Positions 53,405 to 61,473 are shown, numbered from the stretch's first letter. The stretch is 64,000 bases of DNA from Candidatus Tityobacter terrigena (GCA_003156715.1 PMHO01000060.1:38709-102708), one strand, 5' to 3'. Numbers and translations: made by a program. The notes: a model not told the origin generated them from the sequence alone.

Positions 53405-54153
53405 GGAACGGTCCCCGGTTCGGTTCGGGCGTGGCCGTGAACATGCGAGTGCTCGCGAATGCCGGCGTAGGCGCCCGAGGCCAAAACGGTCTCCGGATCG
53501 CCGTTGGCAAGGACGCGCCGGTCGACGACCATGAGGCGATCGAACCAGTCTGCGGCGCGATCGAGGTCATGCGTCGTCATCAGCACGGGGAGACCTTGCT
53601 TCACGAGGCCCCGGACGAGCTCGAGCAGCGCGTCCTCGGTAGCCGCGTCCACGCCGGTGGTCGGTTCGTCGAGGAGCAGCAAGCGCGGCTCCTGCGCGAT
53701 GGCGCGCGCGACGAAGGTGCGCTGCTGCTGTCCGCCCGAGAGGTTGGCGATCGTCCGGTTGCGCAAATCGCCCAGCCGCAAGGCTTCCAGCGCGCTATCG
53801 ACCGCCTGCCGGTCGCGGCGCGAGAAGCGCGAGAGCGGATGCATGCGCGGAAAGCGTCCCATCGCGACGACGTCGGCGACGCTCGCCGGAAAATTCCATT
53901 CGACCGCCTCGACTTGCGGGACGTACGCGATCGTTCCCGGTTCCAGACGGCGCGGCGGAACCCCGAAGACTTCGACGATGCCGCTCACCGGCGTCACCAG
54001 ACCTGCGACCGTTTTCAGCAACGTCGATTTTCCCGATCCATTGGGGCCGACGATGCCCAGGCACTGCCCTTCGTCGAGCGTGAGGTCGAGTTTGTCGAGC
54101 GCAACCAGACGCTCGTAGCGCACCGTCACTTCGCGCAGCCGCACCGCAGTCAC
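53401..54153 (-). CDS. Metal ABC transporter ATP-binding protein (ZnuC/MntC-type)
   Basis: 250 residues: Walker A GPNGSGKSTLLKTVAGL, Q-loop YVPQVEAVEWNFPASVADVV (the DWxFP-like feature of this ABC-3 group), signature NLSGGQQQRTFVARAIAQEP, Walker B LLLLDEPTTGVD, H-loop LMTTHDLDRAAD. Drives uptake through the permease. Middle gene of the three, overlapping both neighbours by 4 bp. A His-containing tail (REHSHVHGHARTE) at the C-terminus could bind metal. Confidence 0.94.
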   Translation of the reverse strand: MTAVRLREVTVRYERLVALDKLDLTLDEGQCLGIVGPNGSGKSTLLKTVAGLVTPVSGIVEVFGVPPRRLEPGTIAYVPQVEAVEWNFPASVADVVAMGRFPRMHPLSRFSRRDRQAVDSALEALRLGDLRNRTIANLSGGQQQRTFVARAIAQEPRLLLLDEPTTGVDAATEDALLELVRGLVKQGLPVLMTTHDLDRAADWFDRLMVVDRRVLANGDPETVLASGAYAGIREHSHVHGHARTEPGTVP

Positions 54154-55040
54154 GGTTTTCCGCCCAGAGCCCTCACGATGGTTTGCGTGTCGTAGCGCAG
54201 CATGCTTTCGTAGTCTTTGACGGGACCCGACGTACCCAGCGAGTCGTCGTACAACGTTTGGATGGTCGAGATGCCCGCACTTTCAGCCAGCGCCTGCACG
54301 AGCTTGGGACTGTATTCGGGTTCGGCGAAAACGGCCTTCACGTGATTGGCCTTAGCGAGCGCGACGAGGTGCGCGACATAGTTCGGATTCGGCTCCTGCC
54401 CCGGGGAAAGCTCGAGCACGCCGATCGTGCGCAGGCCGAACCGGTCGTCGTAGTATTGCCATGCGTTGTGAAAGACGATCATCGCGCGCGAGTCGGGCGG
54501 TATCGTCTTGATGCGCGAGGCGATCCAGCCCTGGAGCGCGACGAGGCGCGCGTCGTAGGCAGAGGCGTTACGGCGGTAGTACGCCGCGCCGTCCGGATCG
54601 CTCTGGGTCAACGCGTCGCGGATGGCGCGAACGTAGCCGCGGGCGAGCACCGGATCCATCCAAAGGTGCGGATTGATGCCCTTCACCGGAAGGCCGGCAG
54701 TACACACCACGATGCGCAGATTCGCGTTGCGGGCGTTGTCGATCGTACGTGCGAGCCACGCCTCCAGGCCCAGGCCGTTCTCGACGAGCACGTCGGCCTG
54801 GGCGAGCCGGCCGATGTCTTGCGGCGTCGGCTGATAGTCCTCGGGCGACGAGCCGACCGGAACGAGGTTGGAAACGACCACCCGGTCGCCTCCTACCGCG
54901 GCGATGAAGGAGTCGAAGGTCGAGATCGTCGCCATGACGCGCAAGGGGCTTCGCTCCGCAGCGCTTGCGCCGGCAGGCCAGAGGGCGAAGATGACGGCGC
55001 AGACCCCCGCCGCCAAGAGTCGCCCAGATTTGCAAATCAT
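54150..55040 (-). CDS. Metal ABC transporter substrate-binding protein (ZnuA/PsaA-type)
   Basis: 296 residues with a signal peptide (LLAAGVCAVIFALWPAGASA). Cluster A-I fold: ATISTFDSFIAAVGGDRVVV, DYQPTPQDIGRLAQADVLVE, ENGLGLEAWLARTIDNA, INPHLWMDPVLARGYV, AMIVFHNAWQYYDDRFGL and YDDSLGTSGPVKDYESML. Expected metal ligands are His, His, His/Glu, Asp. The first, in the D-P-H-x-Y motif, is Glu67 here (S-P-E-D-Y), giving a Glu-His-His-Asp set. The acidic change and neighbouring Ni/Co transporters make the metal uncertain. The start codon at 55038-55040 lies within a palindrome. Confidence 0.9.
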   Translation of the reverse strand: MICKSGRLLAAGVCAVIFALWPAGASAAERSPLRVMATISTFDSFIAAVGGDRVVVSNLVPVGSSPEDYQPTPQDIGRLAQADVLVENGLGLEAWLARTIDNARNANLRIVVCTAGLPVKGINPHLWMDPVLARGYVRAIRDALTQSDPDGAAYYRRNASAYDARLVALQGWIASRIKTIPPDSRAMIVFHNAWQYYDDRFGLRTIGVLELSPGQEPNPNYVAHLVALAKANHVKAVFAEPEYSPKLVQALAESAGISTIQTLYDDSLGTSGPVKDYESMLRYDTQTIVRALGGKP

Positions 55041-55048
55041 TCTGATTT
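55027..55048. promoter_or_regulatory. Overlapping palindromes between the metal importer and the NicO operon
   Basis: GATTTGCAAATC (55027-55038) is a perfect 12-bp palindrome; AAATCATTCTGATTT (55034-55048) is a second, perfect 6+3+6 palindrome sharing five bases. Together they cover the binding-protein start codon. Such A/T-rich dyads in a G+C-rich genome are what Fur-family (Zur/Mur) or MntR-type regulators bind. Regulator identity unknown. Confidence 0.55.
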
Positions 55049-55167
55049 TCGACTATGCGCGGCGGCCTGGCCGAACTCCCGCAGATCCCGGCGGGAGTCC
55101 AATCCGGCGCGGAGGGCGGGACGTTATCGGCGTAGTCATTGAAGTCAAGCTCGCTTGGAGTCGCTTT

Positions 55168-56814
55168 GTGCCGTTGACCTTCCGGCTACGTCCCGCGCTC
55201 GTCATCTTCTTTTTATGGGCCTGCGCAGGAGCGGTCCCGGCCGGAGCGCATCCGCTCGGCAATTTCACGATCAACCACCTTTCGAAGGTGGCCTTCGATG
55301 CACGCGGTGTGTCGCTGCGCTACATCCTCGACATGGCGGAGATTCCGACCTATCAGCTGATGCGCGAGCAAAGCCCGAGCGGTCGAATGAGCGGTGAGCA
55401 ACTCGCGCGCTGGGCAGTCTCGCAAGGGAATGTGCTGAGCAGTCAACTCGCATTCAGCGTGGACGCTCGCCCGGTGAGGCTCTCCCTCGACAGCGCGACG
55501 GCGCGCACGCGCCCGGGCGCGGGCGGCCTGCCCATCTTATACTTGGTCGCGCTATACCATGGTTCCACGACCATCAAGGGCGCTCACACCATCCGCTATT
55601 CCGACGGCACCTACCCCGGACGGCTGGGATGGAAGGACGTCGTCATGGCACCGGGCAGCGAGCCGACCCACGAACTGACCGCCTATCCGAGCGCGTTGCT
55701 CGGCTCTCCGCGTTCGCTGACGGCGGTCGAGATTGCAGCATCGGCCGGCGGATCGCTCGCCGTTCGCGCGGTCGACGGAGAAACTTCCTCAAATGGAGCG
55801 GTGATGACGGCCGCGCCGTCCGCGGTGCGTTCGAACCAGCTCTCGGACATGCTGGCTCGCGGAACCGGCGATTGGGGGTTCGTGGCGCTGACCTTCCTGG
55901 TTGCGATCGCACTCGGCGCGCTGCATGCTCTCGAACCCGGCCACGGTAAGACGCTGCTCGCCATCTCGCTCGTGGGCGCGCGAGCGACGGTCAAGCAAGC
56001 CGCGATCTTGGCAGGCGCGCTCACCGTCGCACACACGATCGGCGTCCTTGCGCTCGGCTTTGCGATCGAGCTCTTCAAAGGCGCTTTCGTCCCCGAGACG
56101 ATCTATCCGTGGATAACGCTCGTTTCGGGAGCGCTGATCGCGGTGATCGGGGCGCGCGCCATCGAGCGGCAACTGCGACTGCAGCGTCCGTTTGCTCACG
56201 CTCACGCGCACGGCCACTCACACGCGCACGCCCACGCGCATCCGCACGTGCACCATCCGCACGCGCATCATGCCCACGGACACGAGCATGGCCCAGGCCA
56301 CACCCACACCCACGCCCAGCACGATGCCCACGGCAACGATCACGAGCACTCACACGACGACCTCGATCACGCGCGCCTGCACGCCATTCCGGGAAGCGCG
56401 CCGCTGCGCTTCGGACCGACGATTTGGGCAGCCATGAGCGGCGGGATCGCACCGTGCCCGGCCGCTCTCGTCGTCTTGCTCGCGGCAACGGCGCTCGACC
56501 AGGTGACCTACGGCATCCTCGTGATCGTCGCGTTTAGCGCCGGACTTGCCGCAACGCTGACGGGTCTGGGTATTGCCGTCGTCCGCGGCGCGGGTTGGCT
56601 ACGCGATCGTCCGCGTTTCGAGACGATGGCCCGCTACGGACCGCTGGTGTCGGCCCTCGCGATCTCCGCGATCGGCGCGGTCATGGTCGGCCAAGGCTTT
56701 GCCCAACAAGGTGTCGCGGTGTCGCCCCTAACGATCAGCGCGATCACCGCGCTCGCCATCGCCGGCTACGCGTTTTCGCATCCGTTTGCCCATCGCGAAC
56801 CAGAGGCCGCATGA
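55168..56814 (+). CDS. NicO-family nickel/cobalt transporter with N-terminal secreted domain and His-rich loop
   Basis: 548 residues from GTG 55168 (GGAG seven bases upstream). A signal-like helix (LRPALVIFFLWACAGAVPAG) leads to an external domain of about 220 residues beginning HPLGNFTINHLSKVAFDARG, then a NicO transporter core: WGFVALTFLVAIALGALHAL, EPGHGKTLLAISLVGARATV, LTVAHTIGVLALGFAIELF. A loop at 344-405 holds about 27 histidines, followed by MSGGIAPCPAALVVLLAAT and further helices. H-A-L-E-P-G-H and the His loop indicate transition-metal binding and efflux or uptake. First gene of the five-gene operon. Confidence 0.87.
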   Translation: MPLTFRLRPALVIFFLWACAGAVPAGAHPLGNFTINHLSKVAFDARGVSLRYILDMAEIPTYQLMREQSPSGRMSGEQLARWAVSQGNVLSSQLAFSVDARPVRLSLDSATARTRPGAGGLPILYLVALYHGSTTIKGAHTIRYSDGTYPGRLGWKDVVMAPGSEPTHELTAYPSALLGSPRSLTAVEIAASAGGSLAVRAVDGETSSNGAVMTAAPSAVRSNQLSDMLARGTGDWGFVALTFLVAIALGALHALEPGHGKTLLAISLVGARATVKQAAILAGALTVAHTIGVLALGFAIELFKGAFVPETIYPWITLVSGALIAVIGARAIERQLRLQRPFAHAHAHGHSHAHAHAHPHVHHPHAHHAHGHEHGPGHTHTHAQHDAHGNDHEHSHDDLDHARLHAIPGSAPLRFGPTIWAAMSGGIAPCPAALVVLLAATALDQVTYGILVIVAFSAGLAATLTGLGIAVVRGAGWLRDRPRFETMARYGPLVSALAISAIGAVMVGQGFAQQGVAVSPLTISAITALAIAGYAFSHPFAHREPEAA

Positions 56815-57617
56815 TCTTCCCTGGAGCGTTTGCCGTCTTCGCTCTGGGCCTACGTCACGGCGCAGACCCGGACCATCTGGCCGCAATCGACAACCTCACG
56901 CGCAACTCGTATGCCGAGCGCCCATTCCTCAGCCGGTTTGTGGGATCGCTCTTCGCAGGGGGCCACTCGGTGATGGTGCTGTCGATTGCGGCGCTCGTCG
57001 GCTGGCTCGGCATGCACTTTCAAAGCCACGGTGCACTGATCGAAACGATCGGAACGTGGGTGAGCATCGTCGTTCTCGTGTTAATCGCGCTCTTGAACCT
57101 TCAGCAGTTGCGAGGCGGCGGCACCGGGCGGATCGCGGGCGCGAAGACACGCTTGCTGCCCAAAGCACTGCGCGACGGCTCGAGCCCGTGGCTTGCGATT
57201 CCGGTCGGCCTTCTGTTCGGCTTCGGCTTCGAAACGTCGAGCCAGGTCGCGACTTATGCGGTCGCCTTCGGCGTGAATTCGGGCCTCCTCGGAGCGCTAC
57301 TGGTCGGCGGCGCGTTTTGCCTGGGGATGATCGTCACCGATACTCTCGACAGCGTGCTCGTTCATCGCTTGATCTCGGGGCCGGCCAGTGCCGTGCCCGC
57401 AACGACGCGCGTTTGGATCGGTGCCGTTACGATCGTCGCCCTCGCTATCGCCGGTTACGAGCTGGCGCAGGTTCTGGGCTGGCAGTCACCGGTCCCTGAC
57501 ATCTACGTCAGCCTGACCATCGTGGTGGCCTTGCTTGCCGTGTTCGCGTACGTGTTTACGAAGACGCGCAGCGTCGCGACCGTTCGGCCGCCGGTGCAAA
57601 CCGAAGCCATTTCGTGA
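56811..57617 (+). CDS. NiCoT-type nickel/cobalt permease
   Basis: 268 residues with seven or eight transmembrane helices. The NiCoT signature is present: LGLRHGADPDHLAAIDNLTR, with His16, Asp21 and His22 giving H-x4-D-H. Later helices have GGHSVMVLSIAALVGWLGMH, IPVGLLFGFGFETSSQVATY and LGMIVTDTLDSVLVHRLIS. It moves Ni2+ or Co2+ with high affinity. ATG 56811 overlaps the NicO stop by 4 bp; the TPR gene starts 4 bp before its own end. Having NicO and NiCoT proteins back to back is unusual and suggests separate membranes or opposite directions. Confidence 0.88.
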   Translation: MIFPGAFAVFALGLRHGADPDHLAAIDNLTRNSYAERPFLSRFVGSLFAGGHSVMVLSIAALVGWLGMHFQSHGALIETIGTWVSIVVLVLIALLNLQQLRGGGTGRIAGAKTRLLPKALRDGSSPWLAIPVGLLFGFGFETSSQVATYAVAFGVNSGLLGALLVGGAFCLGMIVTDTLDSVLVHRLISGPASAVPATTRVWIGAVTIVALAIAGYELAQVLGWQSPVPDIYVSLTIVVALLAVFAYVFTKTRSVATVRPPVQTEAIS

Positions 57618-58942
57618 AGCCGCGCGCCTCCGCCGGATGGCTCGTTGCGGCCGCGGCGCTAGCGGGCATGATCGCGTGGCCGTTCGTCGTGGCACAGCGC
57701 ACCGACCTCGCGCGCGCCGATGCGCTGCCCACGATGGCGCCGGTGACGCGCGACTACGAGCAGCGCGACAAGCTGGTCGCGTTCTGGGAAGGTGCGGTAG
57801 CCGAGCACCATCGCGGCGACATGCTGAGCCCAAGCCAGCTCTCGGGCCAGTATCTGCAACGCTATCGCGAGCAGGGCGACATCGACGACGTGTTGCGCTC
57901 CGAGCGCGCGGCTCAGCTTTCGCTCAAAGCGTTGCCCGGCAATCGAACTGCGCTCATCGAACTTGCCGCCGTCTACTTGACGCTGCACCGCTTCTACGAC
58001 GCGCTCGCGATCATCCACCGCGCCGAACGAAACGACGCTCGCGACCCGGCACTCGAGCTCCGCGAAGCGAGCCTCGACCTGGAAGTTGGGCGCTATGACC
58101 AGGCACGAGAGCTGATCGATCGGACTCCACGTACGAGCGAGACGGCCGTCACGCTCGACACGATCCGCTCGCGCTATCTCGAGGAAACCGGACATCTCAC
58201 CGAAGCGCGCGATCTGCTGCACGAGGCGGGAGCCATGCAAAATGCCAACTTCGAGGCTCCGGCACAGGGACGGGCGTGGTTCTTCTTCCGCGCCGGCGAG
58301 ATGGCGTTCGAATCCGGCGACGTCGACGGTGCGATCGCAAACGAACGAACGGCGCTCGAGGTTTTCCCGAACTTTGCCGACGCGTCTCGGTCGCTGGCGC
58401 GCTTCGAGTGCGCGACGCACCGCTGGCAAGCCTGCCTGGCCGATGCCGAACGCTCGGCGAGCATCGTGCCCTATCCGGAGACCCTCGGTTTCGAGGCCGA
58501 TGCTTACCGTGCGCTCGGCGACGCCGCCGCTGCCATGCGAACCGAGGATCTGATCGCGACGATCGAGCGCATCGGGAACGCTCAACACATCTCGGATCGA
58601 TTGCTCGCGGTCTATTATTCGGAGCACGGCGAACGGCTCCACGACGCCTACCGAATCGCTCGCCACGAGCTCGCCTTGCGCGACGACATCTATACCGAGG
58701 ATACGCTCGCCTGGGCAGCCGCAATGGATGGCCGCTGGAGCGAGGCACGCGCCGCCGCCCGCAAGGCGACCCGTTTCGATACCGAAGACTCGCGCCTCCA
58801 GTACCATGCCGCCTTGATCGCCCTGCACTGGGGCGACCGCAGCGAGGCGAAGGCTCGCTTGGAGAGGGCTCTGAGCCTAAACCCGCAGTTCCACCCGGTC
58901 TACGCCGACGAGGCCCGCGCCGAACTCGCTCGGCTCAACTAG
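57614..58942 (+). CDS. Membrane-anchored TPR protein of the NicO/DUF4331 operon
   Basis: 442 residues from GTG 57614. One N-terminal helix (SAGWLVAAAALAGMIAWPFV) anchors or exports it. The rest is helical tetratricopeptide-like repeats: RTALIELAAVYLTLHRFYDA, LREASLDLEVGRYDQARELI, WFFFRAGEMAFESGDVDGAI, YHAALIALHWGDRSEAKARL. It may scaffold the operon's transporters and DUF4331 proteins outside the membrane. Coupled to the NiCoT gene (GTGA). Confidence 0.82.
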   Translation: MKPRASAGWLVAAAALAGMIAWPFVVAQRTDLARADALPTMAPVTRDYEQRDKLVAFWEGAVAEHHRGDMLSPSQLSGQYLQRYREQGDIDDVLRSERAAQLSLKALPGNRTALIELAAVYLTLHRFYDALAIIHRAERNDARDPALELREASLDLEVGRYDQARELIDRTPRTSETAVTLDTIRSRYLEETGHLTEARDLLHEAGAMQNANFEAPAQGRAWFFFRAGEMAFESGDVDGAIANERTALEVFPNFADASRSLARFECATHRWQACLADAERSASIVPYPETLGFEADAYRALGDAAAAMRTEDLIATIERIGNAQHISDRLLAVYYSEHGERLHDAYRIARHELALRDDIYTEDTLAWAAAMDGRWSEARAAARKATRFDTEDSRLQYHAALIALHWGDRSEAKARLERALSLNPQFHPVYADEARAELARLN

Positions 58943-58975
58943 GCTTTACGACGGCGGGAGCCTAACCGTCCCGCT

Positions 58976-59728
58976 ATGAGAATCGCCCGCCTGTTCGGCA
59001 GCGGCACGGCGCTGCTGGTGCTCGTGATGGTTGCCGTCCTCTATACGAGAACGCCCGTCCGCAGCTTCAACGTCCAAGATTCACCGACGCTCGTGGCCGT
59101 ACCGGGCGGCGACATTTCGGACGTTTACCTCTTCCCGAGTCCGGCGAACCCGAACAACGTCGTGGCCGTGATGAACGTGCACGAACCGATCACCCCTAGT
59201 ACAAATGCGACGCCGGCCGCGTTCCTCGACCAGCAGGTGCTCTACACGATGCGCTTCGATAACAACTATCAAAGCGAAGCGGTCGGCGCCCGGCCCATTG
59301 AGGATATGGTCATCCAGTTCTCCTTCGGGGCGGTAGTCGGCAACCAGCAGCAAGTCTACATGTACGGCCCAGCCAAACCGAATCAGATCGGAACCTCGAC
59401 GACACTACTCGGAGGCGGCACTGCCACCGCAACCGGCCTTTTTAATACGGCCTTCACCGCCGGCAATGGCGTCTCGGTGTTCGCGGGGTTGCGGCAGGAT
59501 CCGTTTTTCTTCGATCTGTCGCAGTTTTACAAGATCTTGCCGGACCGCGACATGGGAAGTACGGCGGCCGGATGCGGTTGCGGCTTTAACACCGTCGGGA
59601 CGGACTATTTCCAATCGACGGAGGTGCTATCGATCGTGGTCGAGCTGCCGCGGACGACGATCATGCCGTCCGGAACAGGACCGATCGTTGCGTATTGGGC
59701 GACGACCAGTACCGAGTCGGGACACTAG
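58976..59728 (+). CDS. DUF4331 protein, N-terminal half
   Basis: 250 residues with a signal-anchor (SGTALLVLVMVAVLYTRTPV). The mature part begins like a DUF4331 protein: SPTLVAVPGGDISDVYLFPS, VVAVMNVHEPITPS, YTMRFDNNYQSEAVGARP, ending with LSIVVELPRTTIMP and PIVAYWATTST. Family members run on for another 200 residues; here the protein stops, and the next gene supplies the missing part. A Cys pair (AAGCGCGF) could bind metal or form a disulfide. Role in the operon unknown. Confidence 0.78.
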   Translation: MRIARLFGSGTALLVLVMVAVLYTRTPVRSFNVQDSPTLVAVPGGDISDVYLFPSPANPNNVVAVMNVHEPITPSTNATPAAFLDQQVLYTMRFDNNYQSEAVGARPIEDMVIQFSFGAVVGNQQQVYMYGPAKPNQIGTSTTLLGGGTATATGLFNTAFTAGNGVSVFAGLRQDPFFFDLSQFYKILPDRDMGSTAAGCGCGFNTVGTDYFQSTEVLSIVVELPRTTIMPSGTGPIVAYWATTSTESGH

Positions 59729-59738
59729 GGGCGTCGCG

Positions 59739-60449
59739 ATGAGACAATTCGCCACATTCGCTGCCGTCGCCGCAATCACCATCGCGCTGCTCGGGAGCTG
59801 CAGCAACGATCCGACCGTGACGGGAGTGAGCAACACCGGCGCTAACCTGATCTTCCATCAGATCGATCACGTCGGTAACGCGGGCACGACCGAACTGTTC
59901 GTGCCCTACGCGCTTCACGATTCGCTCGACCGTATGACGCCCGAGGCTGAGGCGAGCCCTCTCGCCGCCGACATCGTCACGTTCATGACCGGGTTTGCCG
60001 GGCGGAGCACCGCTATCGCTCAGTACGCAGCCCAGAATCTGCTGACCCCTGACGTACTCATCGCCGACTTCTCGCAGCCGATCAACGTCCCCGGCGGATA
60101 CCTAGGCGTTCAAACGCAGGGCCTGCTGACGTGGAATTGCACCGGCGTTCAGCCGTCGACGCCGCCGCTTTTCGGCGGCCGTCTCTTGACCGACGACGCG
60201 GCCACCGCGATGCTCAGCGTCGCCTTCGGAAACGTCGTGCCCGTGGTTTCCGCCGCCCTCGCCGGCAAGTACCCGTCACCCAGCTCAACCGCCGTCCCCG
60301 ACGACGGTAAAGAGAAAAACGGCTTGAACGGCACGCCGCTGTTAACGACCGACAACGTCAGCTGCAGCGACAAGAACTTCACGTTGGACCAGTTCCCGTA
60401 TATCGGTGCGCCGCCCGCGTCGTCATCGTCAGCCGCGAGGAGACGCTAG
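59739..60449 (+). CDS. DUF4331 protein, C-terminal half as separate lipoprotein
   Basis: 236 residues from ATG 59739, with its own signal and lipobox (AITIALLGSCSND). After the lipid anchor it continues exactly where the upstream protein ends relative to full-length DUF4331: HQIDHVGNAGTTELFVPYAL, LTPDVLIADFSQPINVPGGY, FGGRLLTDDAATAMLSVAFG and SDKNFTLDQFPYIGAPP. So the family domain is divided over two genes 10 bp apart, each with its own export signal. Two Cys near the end (NVSCSDKN and WNCTGV) could pair. Last gene of the operon. Confidence 0.72.
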   Translation: MRQFATFAAVAAITIALLGSCSNDPTVTGVSNTGANLIFHQIDHVGNAGTTELFVPYALHDSLDRMTPEAEASPLAADIVTFMTGFAGRSTAIAQYAAQNLLTPDVLIADFSQPINVPGGYLGVQTQGLLTWNCTGVQPSTPPLFGGRLLTDDAATAMLSVAFGNVVPVVSAALAGKYPSPSSTAVPDDGKEKNGLNGTPLLTTDNVSCSDKNFTLDQFPYIGAPPASSSSAARRR

Positions 60450-60534
60450 CCCAAGGCGGGTCAAGCGGAAAGGGTCCCGGGTTCCGGGGCCGTACTAGGT
60501 GCGGTCGGCCAGAGAGCTCAGCTTCGGCCGCCGT

Positions 60535-60610
60535 GGGGATGTAGCTCAGCTGGTAGAGCACTTGCTTCGCATGTAAGGGGTCGGGGGTTCGAGTCCCCCC
60601 ATCTCCACCA
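60535..60610 (+). tRNA. tRNA-Ala(CGC)
   Basis: A 76-nt cloverleaf: acceptor GGGGATG/CATCTCC with the G3-U70 pair that marks tRNA-Ala, D arm GCTC...GAGC, anticodon stem CTTGC/GTAAG with loop TTCGCAT (anticodon CGC), T arm GGGGG-TTCGAGT-CCCCC, and encoded CCA at 60608-60610. It reads GCG codons, common in this genome. Confidence 0.97.
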
Positions 60611-60615
60611 ATAAA

Positions 60616-60637
60616 CTCCGCAGCGGCGGGGGTTTTT
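60616..60637 (+). terminator. tRNA-Ala transcript terminator
   Basis: CTCCGC (60616-60621) and GCGGGG (60626-60631), one G-T pair, form a hairpin around AGCG, followed by G and TTTTT (60633-60637). Confidence 0.6.
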
Positions 60638-60967
60638 GCCTACTTGCCTTGTTTAGCCAGCAGGCTTTTCGGCGCCTTACAACCTTTTTTACAACCATTT
60701 GAGGGCAACAGGGCAGTCACCTCGCGCGCCGCCCGTCAAGGACTCGGGGAAGGTCCTGAGGGTCCGCCAGGGTCACTTAGGCCAGCGGTTTGCCAACGAA
60801 GGCCCTGGAAGGGCGCCGCGTTCGCTAGTACGAGTTCCGCGGTCTGGCCCGCAGAGCATAGCGCGGCGCCGGATGTAAGCTTTACCGCTATCGAGTCTCG
60901 GGGGCCGCCGCAGCAACCATTAGCGGCAGTGCGACCGACTTCGAGGCGGCCCTCGATCACGCGAACG
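60638..60967. other. Sparse region after the tRNA with a Cys-containing tail-like frame
   Basis: No convincing gene. On the minus strand an open frame at 60640-60735 (no start) ends in ALLPSNGCKKGCKAPKS and a stop, the style of C-terminal tail seen on some tRNA-targeting integrases, but too short to prove. TTACAACC occurs twice, 12 bases apart, near 60677-60696 and could be a recombinase arm site. The rest shows no signal I can name. Confidence 0.25.
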
Positions 60968-61102
60968 ATGATCGTCACGATATCCGCCGAGGATCGAAAG
61001 GCCCTTCAGCAATTCGTGAAGGCTCGCTTCGAATCGCTGGAGTCTCTCGTTGAGCAACAAATTGCGCGCACACGTAATTGGTTAAGCAGTCAATTATGCT
61101 AG
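60968..61102 (+). CDS. Small ORF in the post-tRNA region (44 aa)
   Basis: 44 residues from ATG 60968, an amphipathic helix: TISAEDRKALQQFVKARFES and LVEQQIARTRNW. Base composition is lower in G+C than the core genome. It lies ahead of the HTH gene. It could be a small accessory protein of the integrated element; no family recognised. Confidence 0.4.
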   Translation: MIVTISAEDRKALQQFVKARFESLESLVEQQIARTRNWLSSQLC

Positions 61103-61173
61103 ACGCTGGGAGCTATCTGCCGCGTCGTTTCAGTGATCTGGGAAATCGATCGCACTTGAGATAAGTAGACGTG

Positions 61174-61473
61174 ATGGAGCGACTCACCGTATCACTTAGC
61201 GAAACTGCACGACTACTCGGCATCAGTAGGAGTACTGCCAAGACACTCGTGCGGCAAGAACAAATCAAGTCCGTGCGCGTTGGCCGGCGCGTTCTTATTC
61301 CAGTGACGTCGCTTCACGAGTTCATCGGAAACGGCCCGATTGGCCCGATTGCAGCTAAACCTCAAATGCCGAATGTTAACGGTGAAATTACCAGTGCGAT
61401 CCTAAGGGTGATGCAGCGGCTGCAGCCTTGTCGCCATTGTCGCGGGCTTGGCGTCACGCTTGAAGAGGGATAG
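61174..61473 (+). CDS. Excisionase-like helix-turn-helix protein
   Basis: 99 residues from ATG 61174 (GTG 61171 also possible). The HTH_17/MerR-type fold is clear: LTVSLSETARLLGISRSTAK, TLVRQEQIKSVRVGRRVLIP then VTSLHEFIGN. Such proteins act as excisionases or as small regulators on mobile elements. A CxxC (QPCRHCRG) lies at the end. It fits an element next to tRNA-Ala; the matching integrase is not in the window. Confidence 0.75.
   Translation: MERLTVSLSETARLLGISRSTAKTLVRQEQIKSVRVGRRVLIPVTSLHEFIGNGPIGPIAAKPQMPNVNGEITSAILRVMQRLQPCRHCRGLGVTLEEG

Noticed and set aside
53431..54195. Long plus-strand frame opposite the metal ABC ATPase
   Set aside because: The minus strand has Walker A, signature and Walker B motifs; the plus frame has none.
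56192..56437. Thr/Arg-repeat plus-strand frame inside the NicO gene
   Set aside because: It is the His loop read in another frame; the repeat is an effect of CAC codons.
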